Shown here: in pieces, positions 25,932 through 34,500 of the stretch | Numbering within the stretch: position 1 is the stretch's first letter | Layout: each line of letters starts with the position of its first letter | DNA from: Kutzneria viridogrisea | Lineage (GTDB): Bacteria; Actinomycetota; Actinomycetes; Mycobacteriales; Pseudonocardiaceae | Assembly (NCBI GenBank): GCA_014138725.1 | Contig: JACJID010000005.1 | Coordinates: 558,001 to 622,000 of the forward strand | DNA: 64,000 nt | Direction: 5' to 3' | Position numbers and translations under genes: made by a program | Notes under the pieces: generated by a model | Database searches by the model: none | What the model saw: only the letters and a program-made list of their open reading frames with translations | What the model was told of the DNA's origin: nothing

Positions 25932-26132
25932 TCAGCCGTCCGAACGGGCGATTAGGGCCTTAGGACTCTGCGGACTGGCCCATTCGGTGCGTACCGTGCT
26001 GGACGCGCGATCATTCGCGTACTTGTGGAGCGCTCGTCCTGCGGAAGCCCCCCGACGCAGGGCGAGCCCCACACCAGTCTTGCGATATCGGACATGCACC
26101 GCCACCGCTCATGCATGATGAACACGAACCGT

Positions 26133-26144
26133 CCCCGTACGGGG
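26133..26144. promoter_or_regulatory. 12-bp palindrome before the GH2 gene
   Basis: CCCCGTACGGGG is a perfect palindrome 30 nt before the start of the secreted glycosidase. It could be a repressor site for a sugar-responsive regulator or a part of the transcript leader. No regulator for it is encoded next to it. Confidence 0.25.
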
Positions 26145-26173
26145 GGATCGTCTGAATCGGCTGAGGAGACGGT

Positions 26174-28843
26174 GTGCGGATCAGACGTGCCACGGCGGCG
26201 ACGCTGGTTGGGTTGCTGCTGTTGGCCTTGGTGTCCGCCTCGGCCGCCACCCTGACCTTGCAGAACCCCGCGGCGGTCGCGAGCCCGACCGAGGCCGGTC
26301 AGGTCAGCACGATCCCTGGCTGGCGGATCGCCTCCACCGCGAGCGCCGCGCAGGGCGGTGAGCTGATCTCCTCGCCCGGCTACGACGACCGCCGCTGGAC
26401 CTCCGTGCCCGCCCGGTCCACCGTGCTCGGTGGGCTGATCTCCGCGGGCAAGTACCCGGATCTGGGCTACTCCACGAACCTCGCGGACAAGGTCGACAAG
26501 CAGGACTTCACCGTGCCGTGGTGGTACCGCGAGGAGTTCACCGCGGACAAGACCCCCGGCACGCGCACCACACTGCGGCTGACCAGCGGCGTGATCCCCA
26601 GCGCCGAGGTGTGGGTCAACGGCACGCGCGTCGCAGGTCAGGACACCGTCGCGGGCGCCTATCCCGCACACGACTTCGACGTGACCGACCTGCTGCGCGC
26701 GGGTACCAACGCCGTTGCCATCAAGGTGTTCCCGGCCGATCCCGACAAGCAGCTGGTGATCAGCTTCCTGGACTGGAGCAAGCCCGCGCCTGACAACGAC
26801 ATGGGCGTGTGGCGGGACGTGCGGCTCGTGCGGACCGGCTCCGTGGCGCTGAGCGGGGCGCGGGTCCTGACCGATCTCGCCGTGCCCGCACTGGATTCCG
26901 CCGACCTGACCGTGAAGGCCGAGGTCAGCAACCTCACCGGGGCCCCGGTCGACACCGAGGTCAGCGGCAGCGTCGGGCCGATGACCTTCAGCAAGCAGGT
27001 GCGGCTCAAGGCACACGAGACCGCCACGGTCGCCTTCGACCCACTGCACCTCGCGGATCCCAAGGTCTGGTGGCCGTACCAGATGGGCGACCAACCGCTG
27101 TACCACCTCGACCTGACCGCGAAGGTCGGCGGCGCCTCCTCCGACCGCGCGAGCACCGACTTCGGCATCCGCGAGGTGCAGTCCTCCCTGAACTCCGCGG
27201 GGTTCCGGCAGTTCACCGTCAACGGCAAGCCGTTCCTCGTGCGCGGCGCGGGCTGGGCCTCCGACCTGTTCCTGCGCTACGACCCGCAGCGGCTGACCGA
27301 CCAGCTCTCCCACGCCAAGGACCTCGGGCTGAACACGATCCGGTTGGAGGGCAAGGGGGAGAACGACGAACTCTTCCAGTTCGCGGACCGCGCCGGGCTG
27401 ATGGTGCTCAGCGGCTGGGAGTGCTGCACCCACTGGCAGAACAACGACGCGGACAAGTGGAGCCCGCAGGACCACGCCGTGGCCAGGGCCTCCGCCGAGA
27501 CCGAGGGCATGCGGCTGCGCAACCACCCCAGCATGCTCGGCTTCTACATCGGCAGCGACCAGTCGCCGCCACCGGTGATCGAGAAGGAGTACCTCGACGG
27601 GCTCGCCAAGTCCGACTGGCAACTGCCGGTGATGCCCTCCATCAGCAGCTATGGCGGCGAGCTGACCGGCCCCTCCGGGCACAAGGGCCTCGGGCCGTAC
27701 TGGTGGGTGCCGCCGAACTACTGGTACGGCGACCAGAAGGGCGGTGCGTTCGGCTTCGAGGGCGAGAACGGTCCCGGGCCTGCGATCCCCGACCTGGAGA
27801 GCCTGAAGAAGATGCTCTCGCCCGCCGAACTCGACAGCCTGTGGCAGAACCCCGACGCCGTACAGTTCCACCTGTCCAGCTCAGAACACTTCGACCGGCT
27901 CGGCCCCTACCTCGACGCGCTCGGCGCCCGGTACGGCAAGCCCACCGGGCTCGAGGACTTCGTGCTCAAGTCGCAGTTGGCCAACTACGAGGCCAACCGC
28001 GCCCAGTTCGAGGCGTACGGGCGCAACCAGTCCAAGGCGGTCAACCCCTCCGGCGGTGTCATCTACTGGATGCTCAACAACGCCTGGCCCACCCTGTACT
28101 GGCACCTGTTCGACTACGAGATGGCGCCGTCCGGCTCGTACTTCGGGGCCAAGACCGCCCTGAAGCAGTTGCACGTGCAGTACTCCTACGACGACCGGTC
28201 CATCGCCCTGGTCAACAAGGGCCTCGACGAGGCCCCGAACCTGACCGTGCAGGCCACCGTGTTCGCCCTCGACGGCACCGTGCTGTCCGACCAGAACCTC
28301 ACCGACCTGCGCGCCCGTGCCGACGGCACCACGAAGATCGGCGCCGTGCCCACCCCCGAGGGGCTGTCCACCACCTACTTCGTGCGGCTGCTGCTACACG
28401 ACGCCGACGGCAACCCCGTTGACCGCAACGTGTACTGGCTGTCCACCAAGCCCGACACCTACGACACCGCCGACTCGAAACGGTGGTGGGACAGCCCGCA
28501 GACCGGCTACGCCGACCTCACCGGCCTCCAGCAACTCGGTCCCGCCCAGGTCGGTGCCACCGCCGCCAGCACCGTGCAGGACGGCACCGTGCACACCACC
28601 ACGACCCTCACCAACTCCGGCGGCACCGTCGCGTTCTTCCTGCGCGCCACCGTCACCCGCGGCGAGGGTGGCCCCGAGATCGCCCCCAGCACCTGGTCCG
28701 ACGACTACGTCACCCTCTGGCCCGGCGAGTCGATCACCCTTACCGCCGACTACCGCCAGGCCCAACTCGGCGCCACCACCCCCACCGTGCGGCTCACCGG
28801 CGTCAATCTGCCCGCCCAGTACGTCCCCGCCCCGATCAAGTGA
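26174..28843 (+). CDS. Secreted GH2 exo-beta-D-glucosaminidase-like enzyme
   Basis: The 889-residue protein has a signal peptide ([21 protein letters not shown]..., cut likely near residue 25-36). It has a GH2 jelly-roll domain (about 50-215), an Ig-like domain, and a TIM barrel (about 330-640) with C-terminal beta domains. FYIGSDQSPPP with Asp462 matches the acid motif IGSDFAPD of Amycolatopsis CsxA, and FGFEGE with Glu531 fits its nucleophile position. Such enzymes remove glucosamine from the non-reducing end of chitosan. GTG 26174 has GAGGAG 5 nt upstream. Beta-mannosidase activity cannot be excluded, but Asp rather than Glu in the acid motif favours glucosaminidase. Confidence 0.85.
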   Translation: MRIRRATAATLVGLLLLALVSASAATLTLQNPAAVASPTEAGQVSTIPGWRIASTASAAQGGELISSPGYDDRRWTSVPARSTVLGGLISAGKYPDLGYSTNLADKVDKQDFTVPWWYREEFTADKTPGTRTTLRLTSGVIPSAEVWVNGTRVAGQDTVAGAYPAHDFDVTDLLRAGTNAVAIKVFPADPDKQLVISFLDWSKPAPDNDMGVWRDVRLVRTGSVALSGARVLTDLAVPALDSADLTVKAEVSNLTGAPVDTEVSGSVGPMTFSKQVRLKAHETATVAFDPLHLADPKVWWPYQMGDQPLYHLDLTAKVGGASSDRASTDFGIREVQSSLNSAGFRQFTVNGKPFLVRGAGWASDLFLRYDPQRLTDQLSHAKDLGLNTIRLEGKGENDELFQFADRAGLMVLSGWECCTHWQNNDADKWSPQDHAVARASAETEGMRLRNHPSMLGFYIGSDQSPPPVIEKEYLDGLAKSDWQLPVMPSISSYGGELTGPSGHKGLGPYWWVPPNYWYGDQKGGAFGFEGENGPGPAIPDLESLKKMLSPAELDSLWQNPDAVQFHLSSSEHFDRLGPYLDALGARYGKPTGLEDFVLKSQLANYEANRAQFEAYGRNQSKAVNPSGGVIYWMLNNAWPTLYWHLFDYEMAPSGSYFGAKTALKQLHVQYSYDDRSIALVNKGLDEAPNLTVQATVFALDGTVLSDQNLTDLRARADGTTKIGAVPTPEGLSTTYFVRLLLHDADGNPVDRNVYWLSTKPDTYDTADSKRWWDSPQTGYADLTGLQQLGPAQVGATAASTVQDGTVHTTTTLTNSGGTVAFFLRATVTRGEGGPEIAPSTWSDDYVTLWPGESITLTADYRQAQLGATTPTVRLTGVNLPAQYVPAPIK

Positions 28844-28855
28844 GCCGCTCAGCCC

Positions 28856-29254
28856 GTGGAACCAATCCTCGACCTCGACTCCTGCGCCCGCGAGATCGAA
28901 TCCCGGCGCGCCGAGTGGGTCCGCGCCGGACTCACCGTCGGCCCGTTGACCTGGCGCGATGCCGCCGAACCCTGGCCTTGGCCCCTCCACACCGACCGCG
29001 CCGCCGTTGGTGATCCCGACTCCGTTGGCGTCATGCTCGATTACGAGGATGGTCCTGCCGGATCCATCGTGCTGTTCCGCGGCGGGTGGGCCGACGTCGA
29101 CCTCCTCGATCTGACCGCGAACGAGGTCATCACCTCAGCGCCGGAGGTCCCCACTCCGGCTGCCTTCGCCGCCGTCCTCAACGCAGCCACCCACCACCTG
29201 CTGCGCCCCCTCTCAGGGGCCTGGGGCCCAGGACAACGGCGAGGGACTGAGTGA
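28856..29254 (+). CDS. Unknown protein (132 aa)
   Basis: GTG 28856 lies 12 nt after the GH2 stop. The protein has a charged N-terminus and a beta pattern in the middle (AGSIVLFRGGWADVDLLDL). This resembles small actinobacterial proteins of the immunity or SMI1-like type, but the match is too weak to name. No other gene depends on it in an evident way. Confidence 0.5.
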   Translation: MEPILDLDSCAREIESRRAEWVRAGLTVGPLTWRDAAEPWPWPLHTDRAAVGDPDSVGVMLDYEDGPAGSIVLFRGGWADVDLLDLTANEVITSAPEVPTPAAFAAVLNAATHHLLRPLSGAWGPGQRRGTE

Positions 29255-29289
29255 CCGCTGGTGCCCCTGTGACCTGCCGCAATGGCACG

Positions 29290-29562
29290 CTAATGGCATG
29301 TGATCTTGTGAGGTCGGTCCTTGCCAGCGGTTGTGCTGGGGGCGTCCGTGTGCACACGGCGGGTGCGTACCGACCCGGAGACCGGGGAACGCCGGAGCAG
29401 CTGTAGGACGACCAGCGCGCGCTTGCCGCGCTCACCTGAGGCCAGCACAGCGATCATGCCAGCGACAAGTGTGAGCAGGGCAGGCGGCCCAAATCGAAGC
29501 AGGAGCGTGATCATCGCGATTGACGCGGGCACACTGACAAGGACAGAGTCGGGCGCGAGCAT
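29290..29562 (-). CDS. Small membrane protein (90 aa)
   Basis: ATG 29562 has GAGGGAG upstream with a good gap. The protein has one or two membrane segments (SIAMITLLLRF and ALLTLVAGMIAVLA, residues about 15-45), then a basic tail (RGKRALVVLQLLRR). Such small proteins are common near actinobacterial mobile elements, but no function is known. It overlaps no other likely gene. Confidence 0.55.
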   Translation of the reverse strand: MLAPDSVLVSVPASIAMITLLLRFGPPALLTLVAGMIAVLASGERGKRALVVLQLLRRSPVSGSVRTRRVHTDAPSTTAGKDRPHKITCH

Positions 29563-30118
29563 GCGCGTTCTCCCTCAGGCAAGGAACACGCGCGTGGCGC
29601 AGCGCGCCCTCCCCACCGGTAGCAGGAACGCCTGCGCCTCCACGGCTAGCTGGCACCTCGGTCCCAGCCACCGAACAGAAACAGACGATCTCGGGCAGAG
29701 CCAGTGTTGCAGGACCGCTCACACCCGGACAGGTCCATTCGATGGCTAGGTGGCCGTTGGCGCGGAGCGTCGACGGGCTCCGATCGCCGTGCCCCGCTCC
29801 GGCAACTCGGCCACCCTGGCGATCGTTATGGCCTGGTGCTGCTGCCCAGTCGGCTCTTGGGCTCCGTGCTGCTCGGCGGGGGCCCCTTCTAGTACGTGGC
29901 GCAGGGCGGGCGGCCCGGCCGGTGGGCGCAGCGAAGCGGTAGCCCGCCGTGCCGGTGCCGATCCGCTTGGCGCCCTGCGTACCTGCGCAGACCAGCGCAC
30001 CGCCCTGGCGGTGCGCCTTGATCCCATAGAGCCAAGTTCGGCAGCACTATCGACTGTGCTTGACTAAAGTCCCGATGGGATTGCTTCGACGGTTGTTCTC
30101 TGTTTGTGATGGGAACTG
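29563..30118. other. Non-coding stretch before the integrative element
   Basis: I see no convincing gene in these 550 bases. Composition falls from GC-rich to clearly AT-richer near 30040. If the integrative element has a left attachment site it should lie in or near this stretch, but I found no copy of the tRNA-Gly 3' end. Confidence 0.35.
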
Positions 30119-31186
30119 CTAGAGTCGTTTCATTTGCCGATTAAGTTTCGCCAGGATGGCGTCATCTATTTCGATTGGAAGTGGTATGCCGAGCTCCACT
30201 CGCTCGCCGTTGTCTAGCTTTTGTGAGAGGTTTCTAGTGGCTTCGGAATACTTGTCTACAAAGCCGGTAAGCTGACGGATTGGCTTATCGGCCAGTTGTG
30301 CTGCTAGCTCAAAAACTTCCCTCCAGGATTCGCGGGTAGCGGTACCGCGCAGATCTGCTGCCCAGTCGATGAAGTCCTCGGTTAGCCCGATGAACCGTTT
30401 GCCTAGATGGACTATATTTTCAACGTTACCTTCGACTCCGACGGGGCCGAATGCCCACTCTTGAGCCTGCCTTGTTAGTATTTTTTTGAAGTTTTCAACG
30501 ATCTCCACCGCGTTGGCCATCGCGGTTTGGATGTAGGCCAAAACGGCCGACTTTTCGTCAATTCTTCGTGTAGTCCTCGCGTAGCGAAGTTCGTGGTCGC
30601 GAAGTTTGCCTGCTAGCTGGTTTCGACCGCTAATGAGAGTGCTTGAGAATAGTAGGTATTCCCAACCGCTTGGGCGACTGTTGGTGATGAATTCCTGTTC
30701 CTCTTGGGTTCCCTTGAGGTATGAAAGAGGAGGTTGGGTCGGTTTGCTTGCACTTACGTGTGCGCGACGAGTAGATACCTTTTCGGCTGCAAGTGCTGCC
30801 AGTTCATCTGGTTGGATGAAGCGCAGGTCAATGTAGCCAAGAGTCGGTGGCATGCCTGGAATTTCTGTATCGTCAAATCGTGCTGGTAGCACGTACTCGA
30901 CGCTTTCTTGTAGGGCGCGGGCCTGCGCACTTGCTCTTTCGTGGCCGGTCCAGACTTTTCTGGAGTAGTCTTCGGAGACGAATATTATGCAATATAGTGC
31001 GCGCTTGCGATATATAAGGTCTAGGTGCTCGTATAGATCTTTACCCCAGAGTGATGCTTGTTCGTATGCATCGTAGAAGACTCGAACGTTGCGGCTCTTT
31101 AGTGACTCGGCTACCTGCTGTACGTAAACTCTCTGTTCTCCGGCAAACGAAAGGCAAATGTCATAGTCGTAATCTTCCGATTGCAT
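30119..31186 (-). CDS. TIR domain protein, likely NADase, predicted defence gene
   Basis: The 355-residue protein begins with a TIR domain (about 7-140). DYDICLSFAGEQR opens it, YDAYEQASLWGKDL is the loop region, and VWTGHERASAQ places Glu83 where the catalytic NADase Glu sits. The C-terminal 200 residues are helical and unassigned. The gene is much more AT-rich than its surroundings, a sign of recent transfer. ATG 31186 has AGGAT 6 nt upstream, and it follows the HAD gene by 42 nt on the same strand. In phage defence such proteins destroy NAD on infection; the C-terminal part would be the sensor. No partner gene is evident. Confidence 0.8.
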   Translation of the reverse strand: MQSEDYDYDICLSFAGEQRVYVQQVAESLKSRNVRVFYDAYEQASLWGKDLYEHLDLIYRKRALYCIIFVSEDYSRKVWTGHERASAQARALQESVEYVLPARFDDTEIPGMPPTLGYIDLRFIQPDELAALAAEKVSTRRAHVSASKPTQPPLSYLKGTQEEQEFITNSRPSGWEYLLFSSTLISGRNQLAGKLRDHELRYARTTRRIDEKSAVLAYIQTAMANAVEIVENFKKILTRQAQEWAFGPVGVEGNVENIVHLGKRFIGLTEDFIDWAADLRGTATRESWREVFELAAQLADKPIRQLTGFVDKYSEATRNLSQKLDNGERVELGIPLPIEIDDAILAKLNRQMKRL

Positions 31187-31228
31187 CGCGCATCCTATTG
31201 GTCGAACCTATGTATTTGAATGCAGATG

Positions 31229-31927
31229 TTATTCGATGTAATTGATCAGGTTCATTGACGTGATCACTACGGTCGCGCCGCAACCTGCCAGATTTGATAT
31301 CTTTTCGATCCTATTTGCGTAGCCAATTGAGATAACGTGGGCGGCGCGGGCGGCGTAGATATCGGTCGCCGAGTCGCCGATCAATGTTGCCCGCGCTTGC
31401 TGTTTGGAAAGCGAGTTGAGTGCGGCGTGTATGAGGTGTGGGTCTGGCTTCAGTTGCTCTACTGATGCGTTTACCCTTGCTGATATATAGTCAACTGCAC
31501 CTTGCATTTTATGTTTAGCGAGATACGCCTCGATTGAGGCTGTGCTATTGTTGCTAACGATGGCGAGTGGACGTGTGGTCGATTTCCATTTCAATATTGC
31601 ATTGTGTGCCCCGTTGGTTGCATGTGCGGAGTTCACTGCTTCAAGTTCGTGGGCACGAAAAGCGGCTTCGACGTAGCGGGCTTCATCCTCTCCGAGGGTG
31701 GCGGCGTACTTGAGGACGTCGAAGGGGTCGGCAGACTTGGCGATGTCGGCGGGGAGATCGCGGTGGCCGCCCTGGGCCAGGACGTCGCGGAGTTGGTCGG
31801 CGACGACGTGGGCGGGGAAGCCTGCGAAGACGGAGCAGATGGGGCCGTCGAAGTCGAGGAGTAGGGCTTCGGTGTTGGCGAGGATGCGGCGCAGGGTCTC
31901 GGGGTCGTCAACGGGTACGTCGGTCAT
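31229..31927 (-). CDS. HAD-family hydrolase
   Basis: ATG 31927 overlaps the GntR stop (ATGA). The 232-residue protein has LLLDFDGPICSVF (Asp25 nucleophile, Asp27), VSNNST (motif II), KPDPHL (motif III Lys) and LIGDSATDIYAA (motif IV). It is most like phosphoglycolate phosphatase-type HADs and could act on a small phosphorylated metabolite. The first 95 or so residues are encoded in GC-rich DNA and the rest in AT-rich DNA, so the gene seems to be a recombinant. It is co-transcribed with the GntR gene and perhaps with the TIR gene. Confidence 0.85.
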   Translation of the reverse strand: MTDVPVDDPETLRRILANTEALLLDFDGPICSVFAGFPAHVVADQLRDVLAQGGHRDLPADIAKSADPFDVLKYAATLGEDEARYVEAAFRAHELEAVNSAHATNGAHNAILKWKSTTRPLAIVSNNSTASIEAYLAKHKMQGAVDYISARVNASVEQLKPDPHLIHAALNSLSKQQARATLIGDSATDIYAARAAHVISIGYANRIEKISNLAGCGATVVITSMNLINYIE

Positions 31928-32766
31928 CGAGCGAACTCCGTGGAGACGGTCTCCCACATGCTGGTGAACCACTCGCGGGCCTGTTCGACGTACTGGCTGC
32001 CGGTGCTGGTGTCATCGTCAGTGGCGGAGTGGTGGAACAGGATGGCGTCCTTGCCCATGAGGTCGTACATGGGGCGCGGTGCCCCACCGAGGTTGATGAC
32101 GTGCTCGCGAACGGGGTAGAAGCCGAAGAACGCCTCGTCGTTGTTGATGAGGTAGAGCTTGAACAGCGGGGCGGCCCGGTGAACGCGGATCTCGGCGGAC
32201 ACGTCCTTGACCAGGCCGAGACTGCCCAGCTCCTCGACGGAGTCCACGATGGCCAGGGTGTGGCGGCGCATGATCTCGTCGGCGCGCTTGCGGAAGTCGG
32301 GGCTGTCGGCAAGGTCCTCGACCTGGCACGGGATCGCCATGGGCTGCGTCGGGTCGGGCAGCAGCAGGCGGACGTGGATGGACTCGGGCGTGAGTCGGCC
32401 GATGCGGATCTTGTCCAGCGGCTCCTGGACTACGCCGTGCAGGGTCTCGCCGGAGAACCCGGCGAAGTCGATGGTCACGTTCGGCTGCTCGAAGGCACGT
32501 TCGATGTGCGGGCGCAGGCCGATGGGCCGTTCGGTGCGCTCTCGGACGAAGACGCCGCTGCCCTGTCGGGAGACGATCAGCCCTTCCTCGCGCAGCTCGC
32601 GCAAGGCGTTCTGCACGGTCATCGGGGCGACGTTGTACTTCTTGGCCAGCTCGTTGCGGGAGGGCAGGCGGTCCCCGGCTGCGAAGACCTTGGTCAGGAT
32701 CGCAGCCCGCAGAGCGTTCGCCACCTGTACGTACGGCGGTCGCGGGTCGTCGGGGTCTAGTGCCAT
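31924..32766 (-). CDS. GntR-family regulator, KorSA-like
   Basis: The N-terminal winged helix of this 280-residue protein (about 8-75) has PPYVQVANALRAAI, RLPSRNELAKKYNVAPMTVQNAL and GLIVSRQGSGVFV, typical of GntR. The C-terminal part (about 90-280) does not look like a clear UTRA domain. In pSAM2, the GntR-type KorSA represses the replication and transfer activator gene; this gene is in the same relative place, divergent from the element's main operon. It probably binds the TGTCTAGC repeats upstream. ATG 32766 has GAGGAG before it. Confidence 0.85.
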   Translation of the reverse strand: MALDPDDPRPPYVQVANALRAAILTKVFAAGDRLPSRNELAKKYNVAPMTVQNALRELREEGLIVSRQGSGVFVRERTERPIGLRPHIERAFEQPNVTIDFAGFSGETLHGVVQEPLDKIRIGRLTPESIHVRLLLPDPTQPMAIPCQVEDLADSPDFRKRADEIMRRHTLAIVDSVEELGSLGLVKDVSAEIRVHRAAPLFKLYLINNDEAFFGFYPVREHVINLGGAPRPMYDLMGKDAILFHHSATDDDTSTGSQYVEQAREWFTSMWETVSTEFAR

Positions 32767-32839
32767 TGCTCCTCACTTCGGGCAGATGTGGCGTGGAGTT
32801 ACAGAAGGAACCTTGCGCTTCTCCTTCAGCGTCCCACAC

Positions 32840-32943
32840 CTGTCTAGCCCGCCTAGAGAGCTAGCTGGGCTGGTCTGATCCTTGACTTGTCTAGCTCACC
32901 TAGCTACCTTCTAACTTGTCTAGCCCGGACAGGCGGGCTAGGG
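32840..32943. promoter_or_regulatory. Regulatory region with TGTCTAGC repeats and a sigma70-type promoter
   Basis: TGTCTAGC occurs at 32841, 32889 and 32918, with CCTAG nearby at 32852 and 32899, and a reverse copy (GCGGGCTAGG) at about 32933. TTGACT (32882) and TACCTT (32905) lie 17 nt apart, overlapping the second repeat, in the direction of the transfer genes. A repressor bound here would block that promoter. Confidence 0.55.
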
Positions 32944-32961
32944 AGGCGAGGAGGTGGCGAG

Positions 32962-33426
32962 ATGGCAGTTCCGTACGGGACTCGGTTCGCGGCGGGCTTC
33001 GACCAGGTGTTCCCGATGGGCGCGCTGATGGTCGGCGTGGTGGCGCCGGACATGGAGTACCTGAGCCAGGAGGACAAGGCGCGTGGTCGCCAGCCCAAGC
33101 AGAAGGTGGACGAGCAGTCCGGCAAGAGGCTGTGGAAGGTCGTGGTCACCGACCCGTCAGCCGAGAAGGAGCGGGACGCCTCGGTGACGGTGCTGATCAC
33201 GGCTGACGTCCAGCCGGTTCCGCCTACGGCGGTGCAGGTCATGCCGGGCGTGGAGGTGCGGCCGGTGATCTTCGAGGGGCTGACCGTGGAGCCGCGCGTC
33301 ATGGGCGACAAGTTCCGCTACCAGGGCTTCACAATCCGGGCGACGGGCATCGTGGGCGTCGCTAAGTCCGGGCCGGGCAAGTCCGGGAGCGGGCAGAGCA
33401 CGAGCGAGCAGAAGACGGCGGCGTGA
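32962..33426 (+). CDS. Putative activator of replication, integration and excision (AICE type)
   Basis: ATG 32962 has GAGGAGG upstream. The 154-residue protein has FPMGALMVGVVAP and PVPPTAVQVMPGVEVRPVIFEGLTVEP. These match, as I recall, proteins annotated in Streptomyces integrative elements as plasmid replication, integration and excision activators. The actual function of that annotation is poorly supported. It is the first gene behind the repeat-bearing promoter, followed by three coupled small genes. Confidence 0.55.
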   Translation: MAVPYGTRFAAGFDQVFPMGALMVGVVAPDMEYLSQEDKARGRQPKQKVDEQSGKRLWKVVVTDPSAEKERDASVTVLITADVQPVPPTAVQVMPGVEVRPVIFEGLTVEPRVMGDKFRYQGFTIRATGIVGVAKSGPGKSGSGQSTSEQKTAA

Positions 33427-33707
33427 TGGCCGTGCGGCCGTCCCGTGAGGCGGTCGCTCGCTGGAACCTGGCCTACGCGGAGCAGACGGCGGCGCTGTTC
33501 GCGGCCACGCGTGCCCCGGCCGGTAGTGCTCAGGCGCTGAGGCGGCTCGTACTCGGCTACCAGGAGGTGGCCGATGCCTGGCGGGTGCTCGGCGCGGATC
33601 TCGCAGTGCCGCTGTGGGCACGGCACGCCGCGACAGTCGCGGCAGAGGAATTCGATCGACGGGCGGCCCTGGAGCGGTCGCGGATCAACCCGGAAGCGGG
33701 TGCGTGA
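33426..33707 (+). CDS. Unknown small protein of the integrative element (93 aa)
   Basis: ATG 33426 overlaps the previous stop (TGATG). It is a helical, Ala/Arg-rich protein without a recognised motif. Small genes of this kind between the first regulator and the transfer gene are usual in pSAM2-like elements (often called spd-type), but I cannot assign it to one. Confidence 0.6.
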   Translation: MAVRPSREAVARWNLAYAEQTAALFAATRAPAGSAQALRRLVLGYQEVADAWRVLGADLAVPLWARHAATVAAEEFDRRAALERSRINPEAGA

Positions 33708-33946
33708 TGTTGGCGCTGTGCGGCGGTGATGAGGGCGGCAGGCCGTTGATCGTGGAGGTTTCGGCGCCACGCACGAAGGTCGTGGTGACCGACGTGAGCG
33801 AGCACCACGTGACGCTGTTCCTGGAGGACGACCGCGACCAACTCCACCTGGTGCTGGCGGTGGACATCGCGGCGCAGGTGGTGGCGCGGTTGAACTCGGT
33901 GGTGCGGGATCACGCGGAGTGGTTGCGCCGCCAGGGGTACGCGTGA
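33707..33946 (+). CDS. Unknown small protein (79 aa)
   Basis: ATG 33707 overlaps the previous stop by 1 nt. The sequence has a beta-rich middle (TKVVVTDVSEHHVTLFL) and a helical end. No family is known. It is coupled to both neighbouring small genes. Confidence 0.6.
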   Translation: MLALCGGDEGGRPLIVEVSAPRTKVVVTDVSEHHVTLFLEDDRDQLHLVLAVDIAAQVVARLNSVVRDHAEWLRRQGYA

Positions 33947-34119
33947 TGGCGGGCTACCTGCTGGGCGTGGTCATCGGGCTGGTGATCGGGGTGCCGGGGA
34001 TGCGGTGGCTGGCCGTGCGGTGGGCGCACTTCCGCTACGACGAGACCGACCCCTGCGAAGGCTGCCCGCTGCTGGCGTTGTGCTCCCGGATTGTGCCCTA
34101 CCAGCCGGACGGGAGGTGA
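33946..34119 (+). CDS. Small membrane protein with Cys motif (57 aa)
   Basis: ATG 33946 overlaps the previous stop by 1 nt. One membrane segment (MAGYLLGVVIGLVIGVPGM) is followed by a tail with CEGC and a further Cys. It may be a small membrane factor for transfer or entry control. No family is known. Confidence 0.6.
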   Translation: MAGYLLGVVIGLVIGVPGMRWLAVRWAHFRYDETDPCEGCPLLALCSRIVPYQPDGR

Positions 34120-34332
34120 GTTTGGCGAAAACGTGACGGTGGTTGCTGGCTGGGAACCCGACCACCACAAGGACGAAGAGTCCACTTCAGATGGTTCACG
34201 GGTCCTGCGGGGTCACGTGGCGGGAAGACCTGTGCCCGTTGGGGTGCAACAAAACGTGAGGCGCAGGGCGGTGCTGGCTGGGAACCCGCCGCCTCTGCGC
34301 CGTTCACCACCGAGTGTGCGGAGTGAACGGAC

Positions 34333-34500
34333 ATGACTGTAGAGCAAGGAAAGCAGGGCGCGCCAGACGGGGCAACTCGTCCGCGCTGCGCTACATGCAA
34401 GAAGTACACGCGGCTGCTGCCCGGTGAGACGCAGTGCGCGGAGTGCGCTGGGGTGTTGGCGCTGGTGTTCGTGGTGGTGCGGGGTGATCGCCGTGGCTAG
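34333..34500 (+). CDS. Small zinc-ribbon protein (55 aa)
   Basis: This short frame runs from ATG 34333 to TAG 34498-34500 and overlaps the start of the FtsK/TraSA gene by a few nucleotides. It holds CATC and CAEC pairs separated by 14 residues, a typical single zinc ribbon, and a hydrophobic C-terminal stretch. GGAG is at about 34319. Zinc-ribbon micro-proteins are found next to transfer genes in related elements. The 213 bases before it have no other clear gene. Confidence 0.6.
   Translation: MTVEQGKQGAPDGATRPRCATCKKYTRLLPGETQCAECAGVLALVFVVVRGDRRG

Noticed and set aside
29742-30067. Small frames in the stretch before the TIR gene
   Set aside because: They lack ribosome-binding sites and their translations are Arg/Pro/Ala-rich without any pattern.
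34091-34336. 81-codon frame between the small membrane gene and the zinc-ribbon gene
   Set aside because: It overlaps the end of the membrane-protein gene without coupling and its product is Arg/Pro-rich. The 55-residue frame with paired Cys is better supported.
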